Source: Nonomuraea sediminis (lineage in GTDB: Bacteria > Actinomycetota > Actinomycetes > Streptosporangiales > Streptosporangiaceae). Taken from it: a stretch of 64,000 bases of DNA. The notes below the pieces were generated by a model, which searched no databases, was not told where the DNA came from, and saw only the letters and a list, made by a program, of their open reading frames with translations. The stretch lies in contig NZ_JAHDTI010000019.1 of NCBI RefSeq assembly GCF_018531495.1, positions 1 to 64,000 of the forward strand. The letters are read 5' to 3'. The position numbers and the translations under genes were made by a program. This document shows, piece after piece, positions 1 through 8,298 of this stretch. Every line of letters begins with the position of its first letter. Position 1 is the first letter of the stretch.

Positions 1-157
1 GCCCGGCCTGCTGAGCCGCCTCGACCCGGGCCTTCCACTTCTCGTTGCCCAGCAACCAGTCGAACGACTCGGTTTGCAGAGCAAGAAGGTCAGGAACTTC
101 GAGGGGCTCCTGGATACGCGCGAAAGAGACACGACGGGGACCAGCGGAGGCTGCCAA
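1..157 (-). CDS. rpoB: RNA polymerase beta subunit, N-terminal fragment
   Basis: Partial gene running off the left edge; 52 codons are visible. Reading leftward from a TTG at 155-157, the protein contains PRRVSFARIQEPLEVPDLLA followed by LQTESFDWLLGNEKW, the diagnostic actinobacterial RpoB N-terminus. The product is the beta subunit of core RNA polymerase, cytoplasmic. The TTG start is chosen because a GGAAGGA ribosome-binding site lies just upstream and the conserved block begins within ten codons. rpoC and the str/S10/spc ribosomal operons would be expected further left (family knowledge, not visible). Identification is firm; the exact start is slightly less certain. Confidence 0.93.
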   Translation of the reverse strand, partial: MAASAGPRRVSFARIQEPLEVPDLLALQTESFDWLLGNEKWKARVEAAQQAG

Positions 158-236
158 CAGTTGTCCTTCCGAGGGATCGGCGGAATGACTGCACGCATGC
201 CGGAAGACGAGACGTCGATGGGCAGCGTGGAGCGGC

Positions 237-331
237 AGCATAACCCGAAAGGCAAACGGAATGCAACAACTACATTATTAGTCAACCTCGATCCCGGTTT
301 CAGTATCGCATGTGCCTCTCGAAACCGTCAA
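237..331 (-). promoter_or_regulatory. Candidate rpoB promoters (two)
   Basis: On the minus strand two hexamer pairs precede rpoB. One is TTGCAT (266-261), an 18-nt spacer and TATGCT (242-237), giving a leader of roughly 70 nt. A second, further upstream, is TTGACG (331-326), an 18-nt spacer and GATACT (307-302). The first is the closer match to a housekeeping sigma consensus. These are pattern matches only. The region 158-370 contains no convincing gene. Confidence 0.5.
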
Positions 332-370
332 CCCGACACGACGTCGTGCCGGGCGGACGGTTGCCGAGCG

Positions 371-754
371 CTAGAAATTGCGGTGGATGACGTTGGTCAT
401 CCGGTCGTTGAAGGAGTTGCCGAACACGTCCACGCCGCCGACCTTGGCGTAGATGTCGTCCTCGCGGTTGAAGATGGAGTCGTCCTCGTTGAGGACGTCG
501 CGGGAGACGCTGGCCGACGACACCCCGTTGAAGCCCTGGCGGAACTCGTCGAAGACTTCATCCTGACCCCACAGGGAGAATCCCTGCACGGTGTCGCGGC
601 CGCACGAGACGGAGACGGGATAGAAGTGCTGCGGGGTCTGGTTCCCGATGAACAGCGTGCACGAGTCCGCGAACGCCGGCGGCGCGGCACTCGCGGCCAG
701 GCCCGCGCCGAGGACGGCGGCGAGCACGGGTACGGCGAATCTGCGAAGGATCAT
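371..754 (-). CDS. Small secreted protein of unknown function
   Basis: A 127-residue protein with a clear Sec signal peptide: MILRRF, a hydrophobic stretch of about 20 residues and an AFA cleavage motif before DSC. The mature part is about 98 residues, polar, with two cysteines (in DSC and VSCG) that could form one disulfide. I do not recognise a family. The start is the ATG at 754, which has an AGGAGAGG site just upstream. An earlier in-frame ATG (773) would place that site inside the gene. It lies downstream of the beta-lactamase-like gene on the same strand with an 79-nt gap, so co-transcription is possible. Confidence 0.7.
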   Translation of the reverse strand: MILRRFAVPVLAAVLGAGLAASAAPPAFADSCTLFIGNQTPQHFYPVSVSCGRDTVQGFSLWGQDEVFDEFRQGFNGVSSASVSRDVLNEDDSIFNREDDIYAKVGGVDVFGNSFNDRMTNVIHRNF

Positions 755-833
755 GGAGCCTCTCCTGATCATGACATGGTGGTCCTGACACCGGAGAGGC
801 GTTCCACGCCGTTCCTCGGGGGTTCCGCGGAGG

Positions 834-1907
834 TTACGCCATGACGATCCTGATGAGTTCGGACGCGGCCTCGAAGTCCGGGGCGATGAAGTTCTTCGTG
901 AACGCGAAGGCGATCCCCGTCGAGGCATCGGCGAAGGCGAAGCTGCCCCCGACGCCGCCCATGTTGAACGCCGTCTCCGACTCGCCCCCGGGAAGCCCGA
1001 GCGACCAACCGAGCGCCCACTGCGACGGGTTGCCGAAGACCTGGTCCACGCCCTCGGCCGCGAGCGCCGTCGCGGTGGCCACGCGGGCCGGCGGCAGGAT
1101 CTGCACGCCGTGACCCAGGAGGGAGTCGTAGAGGCGGGCCATCGCGCGGGCCGAGTTCTTGCCGCCCGCCGGGATGTCGGCCGCCAGGACGTCGGTACGG
1201 TTGCCGAAGTCGGCCCCCGGCCAGGTGACGAGCGGACCCGCCTTGAACATCGGCAGGTCGGTGGGCATCGAGGCGGCCCAGTCGGCCGCCCCTGCCGGCT
1301 CCTCCAAACGGGCCAGCCGCCCGTGCTCGGAGACGGGCATGCCGAAGTACAGCTCGTCGGCCAATCCCAGCGGCCCGGCCACGTCCTCTAGCAGCACCTG
1401 CGAGATCGGCTTGCCGGTGGCCCGCCGTACGATCTCGCCGATGATGTAGCCGAAGGTGTAGGCGTGGTAGCCCACCTGGGTGCCGGGCTCCCACCACGGC
1501 TCCTGCGCGGCGATCGCCGCGCAGATCTTGTCCCAGTCGCACAGGTCCTCGATCGTGGTGTCCAGCGGGATCTGCGGCACGCCCGCCGAGTGGGTGAGCA
1601 CGTGCCTGATCGTCGCGGCCTGCTTGCCGTGCGCGCCGAACTCCGGCCACAGCTCGGCGACCGGCGTGTCGTAGTCGAAGAGCCCGCGCTCGACCAGCAG
1701 GTGCGCGATCGTGGCGGTCATGGCCTTGCCGGTGGAGTAGGTGTAGAAGACGGTCTCGGGCGTGACCGGGCGGCCCGTGGCCGAGTCGGCCACTCCGGAG
1801 ACCGCGTCGACCACGAGTTCCCCGTCGCGGTAGACGGCCACCTGGATGCCCCGCTCGGGTCCCGACTCGGTCATCTTGTCGATGGCCTGCTGCACCTGCT
1901 CCTGCAT
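834..1907 (-). CDS. Serine hydrolase, class C beta-lactamase/esterase family
   Basis: A 357-residue member of the Beta-lactamase (PF00144) fold family, which includes esterases such as EstB, DD-peptidases and class C beta-lactamases. The SxxK nucleophile motif is visible as YSTGKAM about 60 residues in. The usual second motif appears as GYHAYTFG, and GESETAFNMGG lies near the C-terminus. No signal peptide is seen, so a cytoplasmic esterase is more likely than an antibiotic-hydrolysing lactamase. The ATG at 1907 is preceded by GAAGGAG six bases upstream, which decides it over an in-frame ATG at 1931. Substrate cannot be read from sequence. Confidence 0.85.
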   Translation of the reverse strand: MQEQVQQAIDKMTESGPERGIQVAVYRDGELVVDAVSGVADSATGRPVTPETVFYTYSTGKAMTATIAHLLVERGLFDYDTPVAELWPEFGAHGKQAATIRHVLTHSAGVPQIPLDTTIEDLCDWDKICAAIAAQEPWWEPGTQVGYHAYTFGYIIGEIVRRATGKPISQVLLEDVAGPLGLADELYFGMPVSEHGRLARLEEPAGAADWAASMPTDLPMFKAGPLVTWPGADFGNRTDVLAADIPAGGKNSARAMARLYDSLLGHGVQILPPARVATATALAAEGVDQVFGNPSQWALGWSLGLPGGESETAFNMGGVGGSFAFADASTGIAFAFTKNFIAPDFEAASELIRIVMA

Positions 1908-2022
1908 GGCGTCTCCTTCGCCGCTGTCCATCAGCCTGCTTACTACAGACTCGGCGGCGGCAGAAAACTCATCGCGCCCGCCGGGTGGGGGGCGGCCCGG
2001 CGGGCGCAGGTTGAGTGGGCGG

Positions 2023-3459
2023 TTACGGCCGGTTCAGGTCGAGCGTGTAGGAGCCGGATCCGCTGTAGGCGTGGACCCGGTAGCGGTAGTAGCCCGCCGT
2101 ACCGCTGTAGCTGATGGTCTCGTCAGGGTTGGGGCTGTTGGAGGTGGCCACGACCGCCCAGGAGGAGCCGTTCCACTTCTGCAGGTACAGGTCGAAGTCG
2201 GTCCCGGCGGGACCCTTCAGGCAGGCGGCGTGGGTGCCGGACACGGTCGACTGGTAGTACGACCCGTTCGGCTGGTAGCCGCTCTGGCCAGACGACAGCG
2301 ACCCGCTGTAGTGCTCGCGGTAGCCCGAGCAGCCGGTCGGCGGCTGGCTGCCGCTGGTGATCAGCGTGAGCCCGCCCGTGGACAGGATCTCGTTGATGGG
2401 CTGGAAGTACGTGGTGCCGCCGCTGGTGCAGTCGCCCGACCCACCGGAGGTCATGCCCTGGGCCTGGTCGCCTGAGATGAACGCGCCGCCGGAGTCGCCC
2501 GGCTCGGCGCAGACGTTGGTCCTGGTCAGCTCGTAGACCGTGCCTTCGGCGTAGTTGACGGTCTGGTTGAGCGCCTGGACGGTGCCGCAGTGCCACTGGC
2601 TGGTGGAGCCGGAGCGGCAGATCGAGCCGCCGGGCTGGGTCACGGTCGAGCCGTGCACGGGCAGGATGCCGGCGCTGTAGCCGTTGACCACGCCGGGTGC
2701 GGTCCAGTTGGAGTTGGTCGCCACCCACGAGTAGTCGTTGGTGGGGAAGGAGGAGATCTGGAAGGTGCCCTGCGCGACCTGGTTGGAGCCGTTGGTGGCG
2801 TCGCCGACGCTGCCGCAGTGGCCGGCGCTGGTGTAGCCCACCTGCGTGCCGCGCCTGGCCGCGAAGCCGATCGAGCAGCGGTAGCCCTTGGAGGGGATGT
2901 AGTAGGCGTCGCCGCCGCGGATGTCGTAGAACAGCCGCGGACGCTCCTGCGCGACGGTCACCTTGACGGCGGCCGTGTCCACGCCGGACGACCTGGCCCA
3001 GGCGAGCGCCTGGTCGGCGTCGGACGCCGACACCGTGACGGCGTTGTCCTGCGGGGTGACCCCCCATCCGAACACCGACGATGGCGCGGGGGAGTGGTCC
3101 AGCCCGTTCTTGACCGCCAGGAGCTGTGCGAACGAGCGCGTCACCGTACGGGCCTGCGCGCCCGACCCTGTGATGGCGGCGCTGTCGGAGGCCGACACGC
3201 TGGCCACGACCAGCGCGGCCTCGGGGCCCTCGTACCAGGCGCCGGCGTAGCGGTCGCCGAGCCGCTTGCGTAAGGAGGGCACGACGAGGTTGCCGCGCGC
3301 CTCGCTGGCCATCCGGTTGACCGCCTGCTCCTGGGTGATGCCGAGATCGCGCGCGAGGGCGTCGACCTGTCCTGGGGGCGGTTTCGAGGCGACGGCCGGG
3401 GTAGCCGTCAGCATGAGGGCGCCGATCGCGATCGCGATCAACGCGGGAGTGCGAAGCAT
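2023..3459 (-). CDS. Secreted streptogrisin-type serine protease (S1E) with C-terminal beta domain
   Basis: A 478-residue preproprotease: signal peptide (residues 1-24, ending PAVAS), an inhibitory prodomain (about 25-180, alpha-lytic/streptogrisin type), then a chymotrypsin-fold domain. The triad is visible: His214 in TSAGHCG, Asp242 in TNDYSW, Ser323 in PGDSGG. A C-terminal segment (about 378-478) resembles a pre-peptidase/PPC-like beta-sandwich and probably aids substrate binding or is trimmed after secretion. The start has GAGGAG upstream. Family members are exported extracellular proteases that self-cleave their prodomain. It is flanked by unrelated genes and looks monocistronic. Confidence 0.93.
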   Translation of the reverse strand: MLRTPALIAIAIGALMLTATPAVASKPPPGQVDALARDLGITQEQAVNRMASEARGNLVVPSLRKRLGDRYAGAWYEGPEAALVVASVSASDSAAITGSGAQARTVTRSFAQLLAVKNGLDHSPAPSSVFGWGVTPQDNAVTVSASDADQALAWARSSGVDTAAVKVTVAQERPRLFYDIRGGDAYYIPSKGYRCSIGFAARRGTQVGYTSAGHCGSVGDATNGSNQVAQGTFQISSFPTNDYSWVATNSNWTAPGVVNGYSAGILPVHGSTVTQPGGSICRSGSTSQWHCGTVQALNQTVNYAEGTVYELTRTNVCAEPGDSGGAFISGDQAQGMTSGGSGDCTSGGTTYFQPINEILSTGGLTLITSGSQPPTGCSGYREHYSGSLSSGQSGYQPNGSYYQSTVSGTHAACLKGPAGTDFDLYLQKWNGSSWAVVATSNSPNPDETISYSGTAGYYRYRVHAYSGSGSYTLDLNRP

Positions 3460-3542
3460 GTTAACTCCTCGCTGCCGGGGGTGCCGTCACGGTACGGCGG
3501 TTCCGGGAATCGAGGAGCTATCAATCTGCCCCTATCACGGTG

Positions 3543-4475
3543 TTATGGAATGGTGCCAAAACCCGGATTACGTACCAGCCAATCGTGATACACGGGGCAT
3601 CGCCGTACCGAGTCCGCGTGCGCGTCCTTGGCCTGGGAGACCACCCAGGCGGCGTCGGGGGCGGTGGGATGCCGGCCGAGCAGCTGCCGCCAGCGCAGCG
3701 GCGCGCCCGTCAGCGGCACCATGACCAGTCCCGGCGCGGCCTGGTGGGTGGCCTGGCACAACACCACGGCCCTGCCCACCCCCGCCAGGTGCGTGCAGGT
3801 GGGCACGTCGGTCTCGTAGATCGTGCCGGGGGTGAAGCCGGCGCGGGCGCAGGCCATCGCGAAGCAGTCGGCGAAGCAGCCGTCGCCCGGCGTCACCGCC
3901 CACTGCTCGGCGGCCAGGTCGGCCAGCTCCAGCTCCTTCTCGCCGGCCAGCGGATGGTCGGCGCCGAGCAGCACGAAGACCGGGTCGAGGCTGATCGACT
4001 CCCAGATGAGCGTGCCGGACGGCGTGCCCATGTCGCCGCAGGCGCCGGTGAGCACGTAGTCGAGGCGGCCGAACTCCACCATCGTGGTGAGCTCGCGTGC
4101 CGACCACGAGGTGAAGGTGCTGACCGTGCGCTCGGCGGCCAGCCGGTCCACCAGGCCGCCGAGCACCGGCCCGTTGGTCGCGCCGATGCGGAAACCGGGG
4201 GCGGAGGCGTGCGCGAAGCGGACTGCCTCCTCCTGTAACTCCTGCGCGGCGGGCAGCAGCACGCGTGCCCTGGCGAGCACCAGCTCGCCGAGCGGCGTGG
4301 GCCGCGCGCCGTGGCGGTCGCGTTCGAACAGGGTGCCGCCGAGCACCCTCTCGATGCGCTTGAGCTGGGCGGTCAGGGCCGGCTGTGCCAGCCCGAGCAG
4401 GGACGCGGCCTTGCTGACACTTCCCGCGTCCGCGACCGCGCGGACGATCCTGAGGTGCCTGAGCTCGAGGTCCAT
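3543..4475 (-). CDS. LysR-family transcriptional regulator
   Basis: A 310-residue LysR-type regulator. The N-terminal winged helix-turn-helix (about residues 1-60) contains LRHLRIVRAVADAGSVSKAA and QPALTAQLKRIERVLGG; the rest is the effector-binding periplasmic-binding-protein-like domain. The ATG at 4475 (MDLELRHL) places the helix-turn-helix at the usual distance. A TTG at 4502 would add nine residues. It is divergent from the 4562 gene pair across an 87-nt gap, the classical layout for LysR control of the neighbour, although the targets are small unknown proteins. Ligand unknown. Confidence 0.88.
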   Translation of the reverse strand: MDLELRHLRIVRAVADAGSVSKAASLLGLAQPALTAQLKRIERVLGGTLFERDRHGARPTPLGELVLARARVLLPAAQELQEEAVRFAHASAPGFRIGATNGPVLGGLVDRLAAERTVSTFTSWSARELTTMVEFGRLDYVLTGACGDMGTPSGTLIWESISLDPVFVLLGADHPLAGEKELELADLAAEQWAVTPGDGCFADCFAMACARAGFTPGTIYETDVPTCTHLAGVGRAVVLCQATHQAAPGLVMVPLTGAPLRWRQLLGRHPTAPDAAWVVSQAKDAHADSVRRCPVYHDWLVRNPGFGTIP

Positions 4476-4561
4476 ATCGGGAACGTATGGCCGTGACTCC
4501 AACTCGACAATGCCCCTATGTCAGGAAAAGTGACAGATATTGTCGGACCGGAGACGGGTAG

Positions 4562-4795
4562 ATGAACCACATGACGACGATGGGAATCGATCCGAGCCGC
4601 CTGTCCGACATCGACCTGATGCGCGAACTGCGCCACCTGCACAGGACGCGCAACGAGACCTTCCTGCACGGGCCCGACGACGCCCTCGAGCACCACACCT
4701 CACGCATGAGCGAACTCGAGGACGAGTACCTGCGCCGCCATCCGGTGCGCGACGTCGATCCCGGCAGGCTGAGGGAGTTCGCGAGGCTGCGCTGA
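4562..4795 (+). CDS. DUF6158-type small actinobacterial protein
   Basis: A 77-residue soluble, charged, mostly helical protein with LMRELRHLHRTRNETFLHG and ELEDEYLRRHP. I recognise this as a small conserved actinobacterial family (annotated DUF6158) of unknown function. Its TGA overlaps the ATG of the next gene by one base (TGATG), implying translational coupling. No membrane segment or signal is seen. The ATG at 4562 is used; a later ATG at 4571 is also possible. The divergent LysR gene upstream may regulate the pair. Confidence 0.75.
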   Translation: MNHMTTMGIDPSRLSDIDLMRELRHLHRTRNETFLHGPDDALEHHTSRMSELEDEYLRRHPVRDVDPGRLREFARLR

Positions 4796-5031
4796 TGACT
4801 GAGCACCATGACGTCCAGGAGCTGTCCGACGTCGACATCCACGTGTACGAGGCGATCGCCGCCCACGCGGTCGGGAGCGGCGCCGCGGACGTGCCCGCCC
4901 TGATCCGCGCGACAGGCCGGTCGGAGGAGCAGGTACGGCGTAGCCTGTCCACCCTGATCGAGCAGGGCCACGTCGTCCCCAGCGGCGAGGGTTTCGCACT
5001 CGGCCCCCACGACTTCGAGGTCGACTATTAG
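4795..5031 (+). CDS. Small winged-helix-like protein
   Basis: A 78-residue acidic protein. The middle reads as a compact winged-helix element: VYEAIAAHAVGSGAADVPAL, then TGRSEEQVRRSLSTLIEQGH and a short beta wing (VVPSGEGFALGP). It starts within the stop codon of the preceding gene (TGATG), so the two are probably made together. It converges on the FtsX-like gene, and their stop codons overlap by four bases. The function is unknown; DNA binding is plausible but the domain is minimal. Confidence 0.72.
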   Translation: MTEHHDVQELSDVDIHVYEAIAAHAVGSGAADVPALIRATGRSEEQVRRSLSTLIEQGHVVPSGEGFALGPHDFEVDY

Positions 5032-6167
5032 CGACGGATCGTGTGCCGGTGCAGGTCGGAGCCCTCCGGCGGGCCCCGGCGTCTGCGCATGAGCGCCACC
5101 ACGGGCGCCGTGGAGATGGCCACGGCGAAGGCGATCAGCGGCAGCAGGGTGGTGAGCGCCGAGATCGAGTAGACGCTGGAGCAGGGCAGGTCGGCTCCCA
5201 TCATCGACAGCAGTACCAGGACCCCGGCCGTCAGCGCTATCCCGGCGATGATCGCGGCGACGACGCCGACGACCCGGTCGAAGATGATCAACTTACGGAT
5301 CTCGGCCGCGCCGTACTTGGCGATGATGTGGGAGGCGTCGAGCTGGAGGGTGTCCTGGATGCGCCCGGAGGTGGTGCAGGCGATCGCCATGGACGCGAGC
5401 AGCGACGTCACCCCCAGCGTGGCCAGCGCCAGCGTCAGCACCTGTGAGTCGGCGCTCCTGTGCGCGGCGAGGTCCTGCAGGGTGAGGACGGTGTAATGGG
5501 GGCCGACCACCCGGGCGACGTGCTGCCTGAGAGGGGCCGGCGCCTGCCCGGGCTCGAGCGTCACCTGCATGCCGCCCACCGTCAGTTGCCCGACGAGCCG
5601 GTGCGCCAGCTCGGAGCCGACGCCGAGGAAGCCCTTGCGCACCAGGTCCTGGTTCACGTCGATCTCGACGATGCCCGACAGGCGCAGCCGGACCGGCGTG
5701 CCCGCCTTGTCGTCGGCCGTCATCGTGTCGCCGATCCGGACGCCGAGCGACTTGGCCGTCAGCTCGTCGAGCACCGCCTCGTCGGGCAGTTCGGGCAGGT
5801 TGCCGGCGAGCACGTGGATCAGCGGCAGCCCGCCCTCGGGCAGCAGCGTCGCCTGCACCGCCGCGGCCGAGGTGTTCGCGGCCCGCAGCCAGACCGGGCC
5901 GGAGAGGATCGCCCGCACGGAGGAGACGCCGCCGATCGAGCTGATCCGCTGGAGCGGGGATCCTGCCGGCGTCGGGCGCCTTCCTGCGTCCATGTCGTTG
6001 GGCACCACCGCCAGGTCCATCCGCTGCGCGCCGAAGCACTGGAGGAAACGGTCCTCCGCGGCGCCGCCGCTATGGATGGCGGCGCCTACCAGGAAGGCCC
6101 CCGCGAGCGTGCCGAGCAGGCAGAGCGCGAGTGCCCAGCAATGGGCGCGAACCCCGCTGGTCCCCAT
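5028..6167 (-). CDS. FtsX/MacB-like ABC permease, unpaired
   Basis: A 379-residue protein with an N-terminal membrane segment (about residues 8-30), a long extracytoplasmic MacB_PCD-like region (about 31-235) and three C-terminal membrane helices (about 240-265, 298-325, 335-358) in the FtsX arrangement. Such permeases normally pair with a LolD/MacB-type ATPase, but none is encoded next to it. Both neighbours are on the opposite strand, so it appears monocistronic. It may use an ATPase encoded elsewhere. Substrate unknown. Confidence 0.75.
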   Translation of the reverse strand: MGTSGVRAHCWALALCLLGTLAGAFLVGAAIHSGGAAEDRFLQCFGAQRMDLAVVPNDMDAGRRPTPAGSPLQRISSIGGVSSVRAILSGPVWLRAANTSAAAVQATLLPEGGLPLIHVLAGNLPELPDEAVLDELTAKSLGVRIGDTMTADDKAGTPVRLRLSGIVEIDVNQDLVRKGFLGVGSELAHRLVGQLTVGGMQVTLEPGQAPAPLRQHVARVVGPHYTVLTLQDLAAHRSADSQVLTLALATLGVTSLLASMAIACTTSGRIQDTLQLDASHIIAKYGAAEIRKLIIFDRVVGVVAAIIAGIALTAGVLVLLSMMGADLPCSSVYSISALTTLLPLIAFAVAISTAPVVALMRRRRGPPEGSDLHRHTIRR

Positions 6168-6218
6168 ACGCTAACCATTCCGTGAAATCTCCGAGACTCT
6201 CACGCCAAGAGTCAAATA

Positions 6219-6327
6219 ATGGCGAAATGTCGCCATAGGCGAGGAAGTCCTCACTTGGCGAACGCTCAGGTAGTGATACCCAGCACGAGTTACGGCTCAT
6301 CCCGAAATATCCGGCATTGCCTGGCAA
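6219..6327. promoter_or_regulatory. Inverted repeats upstream of the sugar ABC operon
   Basis: The region between the permease start (6167) and the sugar-binding protein (6405) holds two dyads: ATGGCG-N6-CGCCAT at 6219-6236 and TTGCC-T-GGCAA at 6317-6327. Either could be an operator for a sugar-responsive repressor (ROK or LacI type). No regulator gene is adjacent, so this is inference from symmetry alone. Confidence 0.4.
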
Positions 6328-6404
6328 AAGTGTGGCAAGCCGGAGCGCGTCCAGGTCATGAACGGGGTACGGCTCGCCTTGACACGCTTTTCGGGGGGTT
6401 CGTG

Positions 6405-7514
6405 GTGAAAGCACAGGTCATCGGCGGTTTGCTCGCCGTGCTCGGATTGACGGCCTGCGGTACGGCGGGCCAGTCGGGAGGCGGCGGCGCGGGCCCGACG
6501 GCCTCCCCCAGCGCCGTCGGAACCCTGGAGCAGGGCTTCAAGGTCGGCCTGCTGCTGCCCGAGTCGAAGACCGCCCGCTACGAGAAGTTCGACCGCCCCT
6601 ACATCACCCAGGACATCAAGAGCCTGTGCCCCAAGTGCCAAGTCGTTTACGACAACGCCAACCAGGACCCCAACCTGCAACAGGAGCAGGTCGACTCGAT
6701 GCTCACCAACGGCGTCAAGATCCTCATCCTGGACGCCGTCGACGCCAAGGCCATCGCCGCCTCCGTCAAGAAGGCCAGCGACCAGGGCGCTCTCGTCGTC
6801 GCCTACGACCGCCTGGCAGGCGGGCCCATCGACGCCTACACCTCCTTCGACAACATCCAGGTCGGCAAGATGCAGGGCCAGGCACTGCTCGACGCGATCA
6901 AGGCGGGCGGCGACCCCAAGCGCGGCCCCATCGTCATGATCAACGGCTCGCCCACCGACCCGAACGCCGGCGACTTCAAGAAGGGCGCCCACTCGGTGCT
7001 CGACGGCCAGGTCGACATCGGCAAGGAGTACGACACCCCCGACTGGAGCCCTGACCAGGCCAACGTGGAGGCCAACGGCGCGTTCACCGCGCTGGGCGCC
7101 GACAAGGTCGTCGGCGTCTACTCCGCCAACGACGGCATGGCGGGCGGCATCGCCAAGGCCATGCAGAACTCGGGCGTCAAGCCCGGCACCCCGCTGACCG
7201 GCCAGGACGCCGAGCTCGCCGCCATCCAGCGGATCCTCATCGGCACCCAGACCATGACGATCTACAAGCCGATCAAGCCCGAGGCGTCCAACGCGGCCCA
7301 GATGGCCGTCAACCTCGCCATCGGCAAGAAGCCCGCCAGCACCGGCACGGTCGACAACGGCACGAGCAACGCCATCCCCGCCCAGATCATCACGCCGATC
7401 GTGGTGACCAAGCAGAACATCAAGGACACCGTGGTCAAGGACGGGTTCTGGAAGGTCGCCGAGATCTGCACGGGCGCCGCCCAGACCGCCTGCGCCGCGG
7501 CCGGATTGGGCTGA
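6405..7514 (+). CDS. Sugar ABC transporter substrate-binding lipoprotein (XylF-like)
   Basis: A 369-residue lipoprotein. The signal peptide ends in the lipobox LTAC, with lipidated Cys18. The body is a type I periplasmic-binding fold (Peripla_BP_4) with GLLLPESKTARYEKFDRP, VDAKAIAASVKKASDQGALV and a GQDAELAAIQRI hinge motif, most like D-xylose-binding XylF. It would capture a sugar outside the membrane and deliver it to the next two products. GTG 6405 is preferred over GTG 6402 because GGGGGG at 6393-6398 is then about six bases away. The ATPase starts one base after its stop. The exact sugar is inferred from family only. Confidence 0.87.
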   Translation: MKAQVIGGLLAVLGLTACGTAGQSGGGGAGPTASPSAVGTLEQGFKVGLLLPESKTARYEKFDRPYITQDIKSLCPKCQVVYDNANQDPNLQQEQVDSMLTNGVKILILDAVDAKAIAASVKKASDQGALVVAYDRLAGGPIDAYTSFDNIQVGKMQGQALLDAIKAGGDPKRGPIVMINGSPTDPNAGDFKKGAHSVLDGQVDIGKEYDTPDWSPDQANVEANGAFTALGADKVVGVYSANDGMAGGIAKAMQNSGVKPGTPLTGQDAELAAIQRILIGTQTMTIYKPIKPEASNAAQMAVNLAIGKKPASTGTVDNGTSNAIPAQIITPIVVTKQNIKDTVVKDGFWKVAEICTGAAQTACAAAGLG

Positions 7515-7515
7515 C

Positions 7516-8298
7516 GTGGCCCCCGTCCTCGCCCTGCGGGGCATCTCCAAGCGCTACGGCGCCGTGCAGGCGCTGAGCGAGGTCGAGCTCGAGGTCAACG
7601 AGGGCGAGGTGCTCGCGCTCGTCGGGGACAACGGCGCGGGCAAGTCCACGATGATCAAGGTCATCGCGGGCGTCGGGCCACCCGACGACGGCGAGATCCA
7701 CTTCATGGGCAAGCCGGTCACGATCAACAGCCCGCACGCCGCCCAGGCGCTCGGCATCGCGACCGTCTACCAGGACCTGGCGCTCTGCGACAACCTCGAC
7801 GTGGTCGGCAACCTGTTCCTCGGCAACGAGATGCGCAAGGCCGGAGTGCTCGACGAGGTCGCCATGGAGAAGCGCTCACGCAGCCTGCTCCACACGCTCT
7901 CCATCAAGATCCCCAGCGTGCGCATCCCCGTCGCCTCGTTGTCCGGCGGCCAGCGGCAGACCGTGGCGATCTCGCGATCGCTGCTGGGCGAGCCCAAGGT
8001 CGTGATGCTGGACGAGCCCACCGCCGCGCTCGGCGTCGAGCAGACCGCACAGGTCCTCGACCTGGTCGAACGGCTGCGCGACCAGGGGCACGCGGTGATC
8101 CTCATCAGCCACAACATGGTCGACGTCATGGCCGTCGCCAACCGCATCGCGGTGCTGCGGCTCGGGCGCAACAACGGCCTCTTCGACGCCCGCTCCACCA
8201 GCCAGGAGGAGATCATCGCGGCCATCACGGGGGCCACGGACAGCGCGGCCACCCGGCGCCAGGCCCGCCGCAGGGAGCAGGACGAGGAGGGCTCATGA
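7516..8298 (+). CDS. Sugar ABC transporter ATP-binding protein (XylG-like, single domain)
   Basis: A 260-residue ABC ATPase. Walker A GDNGAGKST is at 37-45, the Q-loop VYQDL at about 84-88, signature LSGGQ at 142-146, Walker B VVMLDEP ending at 168, and the H-loop in ILISHNM. It powers import through the 8295 permease. Classical XylG/RbsA proteins have two fused ATPase domains; this has one, as is common in actinobacterial systems of this family. GTG start one base after the binding-protein stop; its own stop overlaps the permease start (ATGA). Confidence 0.9.
   Translation: MAPVLALRGISKRYGAVQALSEVELEVNEGEVLALVGDNGAGKSTMIKVIAGVGPPDDGEIHFMGKPVTINSPHAAQALGIATVYQDLALCDNLDVVGNLFLGNEMRKAGVLDEVAMEKRSRSLLHTLSIKIPSVRIPVASLSGGQRQTVAISRSLLGEPKVVMLDEPTAALGVEQTAQVLDLVERLRDQGHAVILISHNMVDVMAVANRIAVLRLGRNNGLFDARSTSQEEIIAAITGATDSAATRRQARRREQDEEGS

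Noticed and set aside
6380..6385. TTGACA as -35 of the sugar ABC operon
   Set aside because: A matching -10 would fall inside the coding sequence, after the GTG start.
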